From CBDVAK01 sp965371945 (GTDB taxonomy: Bacteria > Pseudomonadota > Gammaproteobacteria > Competibacterales > JAHEDQ01): a stretch of DNA of 9,491 nucleotides. Under the pieces are notes generated by a model, which had not been told where the DNA came from, made no database searches, and was given only the letters and a program-made list of their open reading frames with translations. The translations under genes and the position numbers were made by a program. Location of the stretch: NCBI GenBank assembly GCA_965371945.1, contig CBDVAK010000127.1, positions 1-9,491 on the forward strand. The letters are read 5' to 3'. The first letter of the stretch is position 1. Each line of letters opens with the position of its first letter. Positions 5,763-9,491 of the stretch are shown here, one piece after another.

Positions 5763-7079
5763 TCAGAGCGATTTGAGAAACACTCGGGAATTGCGTTGGA
5801 AGTTGTAGAGTGCGCGCCTGGAAACCGGCAGCTCGTCCAGCTGCGCGGGCTGGAAGCCGCGCTCGCGGAACCAATGACCGGTGCGGGTAGTGAGCACGAA
5901 GATGCTGCTCAGGTGCTGGCGCGCCGCTTGCTGCTCGATGTAATGGAGCAGGGCGTCGGCGCGGCCCTGACCCTGGTAATCGGGGTCCACCGCGACACAG
6001 GCCAGTTCACCCAGACCCTCGTCGGCAAACGGGTACAGCGCCGCGCAGCCGAGAATGCCGCCATCTCGCTCGAGCACCACGAAGCGGTCTATCTCGGTTT
6101 CCAGTAGCTCGCGTGAACGCCGTACCAGCGTGCCGTTTGCCTCCAGCGGTGCGATCAGTTCGAGGATACCGCCGACATCATCGATGGTCGCGCCACGGAT
6201 CCCTTCGTAACGGTCCGCGCTGATCAAAGTGCCGGCACCATCGCGCGTGAACAACTCCTGCAACAGCACACCGTCGACTTGCCGTGGCAGCAGGTGGACC
6301 CGTTTGACCCCCATTCTGCAGGCCGCCAGCGCCTGGCGCAGATGCGCAGCGGTAGCTGCCGGCAGGTCATCACGCTCGTTCAGCAGGCGTTCGGTCTGTG
6401 GTGGCGTCAACTGACGGATAAGCTGTCCATCGGCGTCGGCGGGGCTGGGGTGCTCGATCAGATAGAGCAGCTTGTCGGCGCGTAGCGCGGTGGCGGTGGC
6501 CACCGCGATTTGTTCGGCGTTGACGTTGAATATTTCCCCGGTCGGTGAGTATCCGATCGGGGACAGCAATACGATGGCATCGTTGTCGAGCGCATTGCGC
6601 AGCGCATCAGTCTCCACCCGCCGGACTTCCCCGGTGTGCTGGAAATCGACGCCATCGTGCACCCCCGAGGGGCGTGCCACCACGAAGTTGCCCGATGTTA
6701 CCCGGATTCGTGCCCCATCCATCGGCGAGTTGGCCAGCCCCATGGAAAGACGCGCTTCGATCTCCATACGCACCCGGCTCGCCGCTTCCTGGACCATCGG
6801 CAGTTCGGTGGCGGTGGTGACCCGTACGCCATCCACGAAACGGCTCTCCAGCCCCGCTGCGCGCAGCCGGGCATCGACCTGGGGACGGGCACCGTGAACC
6901 AGCACCAGGCGCACCCCGAGGCTGTCGAGCAGCACCAGGTCGTGGATCAGGTCCGCAAAGCCATCGGCAGCCACCGCCTCGCCGCCGAACAGCACCACGA
7001 AAGTACGTCCGCGGTGGGCATTGATATAGGGTGAGGAATGTCGAAACCAGCGCACGAACCCATCCGGGGTCGCGGTCAC
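5763..7079 (-). CDS. argA: Amino-acid N-acetyltransferase (N-acetylglutamate synthase)
   Basis: Makes N-acetylglutamate from glutamate and acetyl-CoA, the first step of arginine synthesis; cytoplasmic. At 438 aa it matches the classic ArgA (E. coli 443 aa). Residues about 1-285 are an amino-acid-kinase-like domain that binds the feedback inhibitor arginine in the family (VLFGGEAV 29-36, LVLVHGARPQVD 58-69, LLSPIGYSPTGEIFNVNAE 171-189). Residues about 292-438 are the GNAT domain, with the acetyl-CoA loop VAVDPDYQGQGRADALL (362-378) and GHWFRERGF (401-409). The GTG at 7079 is chosen over upstream codons: it overlaps the argE stop as GTGA, has GGAGG about 8 nt upstream, and matches the usual N-terminus before FVRWFRHSSPYINAHRGRTF. 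Second gene of the argE-argA unit. Repeat copy B abuts its 3' end. Confidence 0.96.
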   Translation of the reverse strand: MTATPDGFVRWFRHSSPYINAHRGRTFVVLFGGEAVAADGFADLIHDLVLLDSLGVRLVLVHGARPQVDARLRAAGLESRFVDGVRVTTATELPMVQEAASRVRMEIEARLSMGLANSPMDGARIRVTSGNFVVARPSGVHDGVDFQHTGEVRRVETDALRNALDNDAIVLLSPIGYSPTGEIFNVNAEQIAVATATALRADKLLYLIEHPSPADADGQLIRQLTPPQTERLLNERDDLPAATAAHLRQALAACRMGVKRVHLLPRQVDGVLLQELFTRDGAGTLISADRYEGIRGATIDDVGGILELIAPLEANGTLVRRSRELLETEIDRFVVLERDGGILGCAALYPFADEGLGELACVAVDPDYQGQGRADALLHYIEQQAARQHLSSIFVLTTRTGHWFRERGFQPAQLDELPVSRRALYNFQRNSRVFLKSL

Positions 7080-8263
7080 GGAGCACCCTCCGCCGGCTGG
7101 GCGTCGCCTTCCACACAAAAACGCCGGATCAGGGTATCGAGCATCTCGACACAGGGTGCGATCGAATCCAGCGGCAGGTATTCATCCGGCTGGTGGGCCT
7201 GCTCGATGTGGCCGGGGCCGATCACCACGGTGTCGATGCCGAGCTGGGTCAGATAAGGCGCCTCGGTACCAAAAGCCACCGACCCGGCGCTGTAACCGCT
7301 GATACTCTCGGCGGCGCGCACGATGGGGGAGTCCGGCGCGGTTTCCAGCGCCGGTGTGCCCGGGATCAGACGCTCGATCTGCAACTCCAGGCCACTGCCG
7401 TCCAGGGTGGTCGCCAGGCGCTGACCCAGTTCACCGCGCAGCGCTTCCATATCCATGCCCGGCAAGGGCCTCAGATCGATGTGCAGTTCGCAGGCGCCAC
7501 AGATCCGGTTGGGGTTGTCACCGCCGTGGATGTGGCCCAGGTTGAGTGTCGGTACCGGCACCGCGAACAGCGGGTTGCGGTAGCGTGTCTGCAGTTCGTC
7601 GCGCCAGGCCAGGATCTCGCTGAGTACCTTGTGCATGCCTTCGAGCGCATTGACACCCAAGGCCGGATCGCTGGAGTGCCCGGAGCGGCCACTGAGGTGA
7701 ATCGCTTCCATCATCATGCCCTTGTGCATGCGTATCGGCCGCAACCCGGTCGGTTCACCGATCACCGCGAAGCGTGCCTTGGGGCGTCCGGCCTGTACCA
7801 GCGCGCGAGCGCCCGACATACCGCTTTCCTCATCGGCGGTGGCCAGCAGAAACAGCGGATGCTTGAGATCGGTGGCCTGATAGCGGCTGACCGCTTCGAT
7901 GGCCAGTGACAGAAACGATTTCATGTCGGCGCTGCCGAGTCCGTACAAACGCTGGTCTGATTCGCGCGCGCCGAAAGGGTCAGAGTTCCACAACGCCTCA
8001 TCGCAGGGCACGGTATCGGTGTGACCGGACAGCACCAACCCTCCGGGTCCCTGTCCGAGTACGGCGAGCAGGTTGGCATCCTGCGGGCGGCCGGGTACCT
8101 CCAGCAGCTCCACCGTCATCCCCAGATCCTCCAGCCAGCCGGCCAGCAGTTCCACCACTTTGCGGTTGCCAAGATCCAGCGCCGGGTTGACGCTGCTCAC
8201 CGAGGGGGTGGCGATCAATTGACGGATGCGATCCATCAGTGGCGGGAGCGAGTGCTTGTTCAT
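7076..8263 (-). CDS. argE: Acetylornithine deacetylase
   Basis: Zn-dependent M20-family hydrolase that turns N2-acetylornithine into ornithine plus acetate in the linear arginine pathway; cytoplasmic. It is 395 aa, slightly longer than the E. coli enzyme. The metal and catalytic residues are in place: SGHTDTVP (His81, Asp83), GLGSADMK (bridging Asp113), ADEESG (general base Glu145, Glu146), IGEPTGLRP (Glu170) and GPGHIEQAHQPDEY (His357). The dimerisation-lid segment contains SGRSGHSSDPALGVNALEGM. The ATG at 8263 has AAGGA about 8 nt upstream. argA begins inside its stop codon. Presence of ArgE together with a dedicated ArgA implies that acetyl groups are not mainly recycled through ArgJ here (inference; ArgJ could be encoded elsewhere). 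Confidence 0.96.
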   Translation of the reverse strand: MNKHSLPPLMDRIRQLIATPSVSSVNPALDLGNRKVVELLAGWLEDLGMTVELLEVPGRPQDANLLAVLGQGPGGLVLSGHTDTVPCDEALWNSDPFGARESDQRLYGLGSADMKSFLSLAIEAVSRYQATDLKHPLFLLATADEESGMSGARALVQAGRPKARFAVIGEPTGLRPIRMHKGMMMEAIHLSGRSGHSSDPALGVNALEGMHKVLSEILAWRDELQTRYRNPLFAVPVPTLNLGHIHGGDNPNRICGACELHIDLRPLPGMDMEALRGELGQRLATTLDGSGLELQIERLIPGTPALETAPDSPIVRAAESISGYSAGSVAFGTEAPYLTQLGIDTVVIGPGHIEQAHQPDEYLPLDSIAPCVEMLDTLIRRFCVEGDAQPAEGAP

Positions 8264-8315
8264 GGTTGGGTTCCTTCGGCTGACCGGGTTTTGCCGCCGT
8301 CCGGGAGCCCCCGGT

Positions 8316-8344
8316 TAAGATGGCTCCGGCTTGAGCAATGTCAA
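8316..8344 (-). promoter_or_regulatory. Candidate sigma-70 promoter for argE-argA
   Basis: On the minus strand a perfect TTGACA (8344-8339) is followed by a 17-nt spacer and a poor -10, ATCTTA (8321-8316). It would give a leader of roughly 45 nt before argE. The -35 is convincing; the -10 is weak. No ArgR-box pair (TGAAT-N4-ATTCA) was found nearby. Confidence 0.4.
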
Positions 8345-8346
8345 TT

Positions 8347-8392
8347 ACGACACGGCCGGGATGATGCACTATTAATTAGTACATTCTAATAT
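8347..8392 (+). promoter_or_regulatory. Candidate promoter region for the EF-hand gene
   Basis: This is an unusually AT-rich stretch within GC-rich surroundings. Two weak options are seen: ACGACA (8347-8352), 17 nt, TATTAA (8370-8375); or a -10 TAATAT (8387-8392) with no recognisable -35. Either would start a short leader ahead of the ATG at 8415. The 19-bp palindrome at 8365-8383 overlaps this region. Confidence 0.35.
8365..8383. promoter_or_regulatory. 19-bp imperfect palindrome, candidate operator
   Basis: TGCACTATTAATTAGTACA has half-sites TGCACTA and TAGTACA around a 5-nt AT centre, with one mismatched pair between the arms and one in the core. It lies between the divergent argE and EF-hand starts, overlapping the likely promoter of the latter and upstream of the argE -35. 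It resembles a dimeric-regulator site. The half-site recalls TrpR operators (ACTAG) but the spacing differs, so no regulator is assigned. Confidence 0.4.
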
Positions 8393-8414
8393 TCTGGTTA
8401 AGAGGGTGGTCGAC

Positions 8415-8699
8415 ATGAAAAAGCTTAGCATTCTTGCAGTCGCCACAGTACTAAGCGTCGCACCGGCGCTGGCAGCTGCGGCACTGGTTTACGAAGATCT
8501 GGATACCAATGCCGACGGCTACCTGAGCCGCTCCGAAGTCGCGAGCGATCCTACTCTTTATGAAGAATTCGACCGCGTCGACAGCAATGGCGACGGCAAG
8601 ATCAACATCGATGAATTCGTCGCTGAAGAGGGCCGCGGGCGTTTCGTACCGCCGGAAGAAAACGAAGTGTCCGAGATCGGTGCTGCCCCCACGAAGTGA
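8415..8699 (+). CDS. Small exported EF-hand calcium-binding protein
   Basis: A 94-aa protein with a clear signal peptide (MKKLSILAVATVLSVAPALA, cleavage probably at ALA-A or slightly later), so it is likely periplasmic or secreted. The mature part carries two canonical EF-hand loops: DTNADGYLSRSE (30-41) and DSNGDGKINIDE (56-67). Both have acidic or Asn ligands at positions 1, 3 and 5, Gly at 6 and Glu at 12, and so should bind Ca2+. The tail is acidic and Pro-rich. The ATG at 8415 is chosen over the in-frame GTG at 8406 because GAGGG lies 8 nt upstream and it gives a standard signal peptide. It is transcribed divergently from argE. Its partner and role are unknown; calcium buffering or sensing in the envelope is an inference from the fold. 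Confidence 0.85.
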   Translation: MKKLSILAVATVLSVAPALAAAALVYEDLDTNADGYLSRSEVASDPTLYEEFDRVDSNGDGKINIDEFVAEEGRGRFVPPEENEVSEIGAAPTK

Positions 8700-8753
8700 G
8701 GGGGTCCCGGATTCAGCCGCAGCCTCGCTACTCCGGGCTATAGAGCTATTCGC

Positions 8754-8954
8754 TCAGCCGTGACGCAACAGGCTGACCAGGCGATCGATCAGGCTGGCAT
8801 CGCTGTAGTCCGCGCCCTCGCGTGGGCGCAATTCGGCGATTGGTGAGGTGTCGAACAGCGGCAGGGCGTTGTCGTCGCTACCGTTGGGTTTCGGAAATGC
8901 GAATTCGAGGCCGGTAATGCCCAGGATCACGGCAGCGATCAACGCTCGATTCAT
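8754..8954 (-). CDS. Possible small exported protein, unknown function
   Basis: A 66-aa frame starting MNRALIAAVILGITGLEFAF, which looks like a short signal sequence or membrane anchor. An acidic hydrophilic stretch follows, ending in a predicted helix (DASLIDRLVSLLRHG). There is no Cys for a lipoprotein box. GGAAG lies about 6 nt before the ATG. It converges on the EF-hand gene with 54 nt between stops. I do not recognise the family. The residue composition is more protein-like than that of the other frames in this area, but a gene this short could still be chance. Confidence 0.45.
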   Translation of the reverse strand: MNRALIAAVILGITGLEFAFPKPNGSDDNALPLFDTSPIAELRPREGADYSDASLIDRLVSLLRHG

Positions 8955-9060
8955 GCAAGGCTTCCCACGGAACCGGGGGACGATCGGCTATGGTCCGGTG
9001 GCCGCTGCCGCCGGGGGCCGGGTTCGTCCCGCGCGTTCATGACTGAGTTCGTTGTCTTAT

Positions 9061-9081
9061 CGGCGGTCCCGCGGACCGCCG
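9061..9081. repeat. GC-rich 9-bp hairpin
   Basis: CGGCGGTCC, loop CGC, GGACCGCCG: a perfect 9-bp stem. No T-run follows on either strand, so terminator function is not established, and no gene end lies close by. Confidence 0.75.
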
Positions 9082-9168
9082 GCAAAGGCAACGACAGCAA
9101 CCGTGATTTCCCTGGCCTGGCAAGTTCTGCCACTGACGACACGCGGCCACTGGCCCTCCGGTTGTGAT

Positions 9169-9198
9169 CAAAGAGGATACTCGCCTCGCTCCTCTTTG
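9169..9198. repeat. 9-bp hairpin with 12-nt loop
   Basis: CAAAGAGGA (9169-9177) pairs perfectly with TCCTCTTTG (9190-9198). The stem ends in CTTTG rather than a long T-run. It could be a weak terminator or a structured remnant of a mobile element. Confidence 0.7.
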
Positions 9199-9211
9199 CA
9201 CAAGCGCCAAA

Positions 9212-9246
9212 GTGTCAGAGATCACCATGCTATGGTGTCAGAAATC
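9212..9246 (+). repeat. Paired GTGTCAGA repeats around a hairpin
   Basis: GTGTCAGAGATC (9212-9223) and GTGTCAGAAATC (9235-9246) are direct repeats with one mismatch, starting 23 nt apart. Between and overlapping them is CACCAT-GCT-ATGGTG (9223-9237), a perfect 6-bp stem. Such paired structure suggests a REP- or MITE-type remnant; no transposase gene is nearby. Confidence 0.65.
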
Positions 9247-9280
9247 GTAGCGTGTCGATGATCCTCAGGCGATTGGCGGA

Positions 9281-9489
9281 AACAAAGTTACCAGATTGCG
9301 TAGGGTGAACTGCGAAGCAGTGAACGGCTTGGGCAGGATGCCCAAGACCGGTGCCTAAGCGAAGCACGGATAGCGAAGCGCAGGGATCGTTCGTATTCAA
9401 GGCGCGGCAGCAAGAGCATAGCAGGGCTATGTGAGTGCTGTCGCAACGCCGAAGACGGGCGAAAAGACAAGCACGCTGGTAACTTTGTT
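9281..9489. mobile_element. MITE-like element, ~209 bp, with 14-bp terminal inverted repeats
   Basis: AACAAAGTTACCAG (9281-9294) is the exact reverse complement of CTGGTAACTTTGTT (9476-9489). Inside are several perfect small hairpins: ACTGC-GAA-GCAGT (9309-9321), CTTGGGCA-GGA-TGCCCAAG (9328-9346) and CATAGC-AGG-GCTATG (9417-9431). There is also a 14-nt-period repeat of AGCGAAGC (9358-9365, 9372-9379). No transposase is encoded. Both ends are flanked by GA, a possible 2-bp target duplication, but the window ends 2 nt after the element so this cannot be judged. A minus-strand frame at 9288-9470 (60 aa) lies wholly inside and is probably spurious. Confidence 0.65.
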
Positions 9490-9491
9490 GA

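Larger units (their letters stand above)
8955..9280. other. Gene-free stretch with hairpins and short repeats
   Basis: No convincing coding frame. The frames present are Arg/Ser/Pro-rich or lack family resemblance. The stretch holds the hairpins at 9061-9081 and 9169-9198, the GTGTCAGA repeats at 9212-9246, and a short inverted pair CGCCAA (9205-9210) / TTGGCG (9273-9278) that brackets the last of these. It may also carry the promoter of the 66-aa frame, but I see no clear one. Confidence 0.6.

Noticed and set aside
6636..7034. Plus-strand 132-aa frame opposite argA
   Set aside because: Antisense to the conserved kinase-like domain of ArgA.
7031..7909. Plus-strand 292-aa open frame opposite argE
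   Set aside because: Shadow of argE, whose metal ligands are all present; the antisense product looks like no known protein.
8365..8383. TrpR or ArgR operator
   Set aside because: The TrpR half-site spacing differs and ArgR's TGAAT/ATTCA pattern is absent, so it is kept only as an unassigned palindrome.
8951..9142. Minus-strand 63-aa frame ending in a 4-nt overlap with the 66-aa frame
   Set aside because: The overlap looked operon-like, but the frame starts at GTG with a distant GGAGGG, is Arg/Ser/Pro-rich, and spans the 9-bp GC hairpin. A chance frame is likelier.

Overview
The window looks like chromosomal DNA from a GC-rich gammaproteobacterium. The thiD-thiE-hemL order, a class 2 quinone-linked PyrD, a bifunctional-architecture ArgA (kinase-like fold plus GNAT) and a co-directional argE-argA pair are all typical of that class (Pseudomonas has thiD-thiE-hemL adjacent). 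I cannot name the genus. Most of the window is housekeeping biosynthesis; the less ordinary parts are a signalling gene pair bracketed by repeats and a repeat-rich right end.

Left block, minus strand (1-3347): thiD and thiE (thiamine pathway, overlapping by 4 nt), then hemL (tetrapyrrole precursor) and the 5' part of pyrD (pyrimidine synthesis), which runs off the left edge. The thiD/thiE and hemL/pyrD pairs are tight; a 114-nt gap separates thiE from hemL.

Middle block, plus strand (3391-5760): a small gamma-glutamylcyclotransferase-fold gene overlaps a GAF + HD-GYP gene by 4 nt, so both are probably made from one mRNA. The HD-GYP protein keeps all the signature metal-binding residues and is probably a cyclic-di-GMP phosphodiesterase controlled by its GAF domain. 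This pair is bracketed by two same-orientation copies of a ~57-bp intergenic repeat. The left copy is elaborated into a perfect 21-bp inverted repeat, and its tail has been multiplied.

Right block: argE and argA (minus strand, 4-nt overlap) encode the deacetylase and the acetyl-donating first step of the linear arginine pathway. Divergent from argE is a small secreted EF-hand protein. The 142-nt AT-rich spacer between them holds a 19-bp imperfect palindrome and candidate promoters. A possible small exported protein (66 aa) converges on the EF-hand gene. The last ~540 nt have no convincing gene. They contain several hairpins and short repeats, and end in a ~209-bp MITE-like element with 14-bp terminal inverted repeats.

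I see no CRISPR array, rRNA, tRNA, integrase, transposase or recognisable defence system. The best candidates for something underdescribed are the repeat-bracketed cyclotransferase/HD-GYP pair, the repeat family itself, and the EF-hand gene with its palindromic upstream site.
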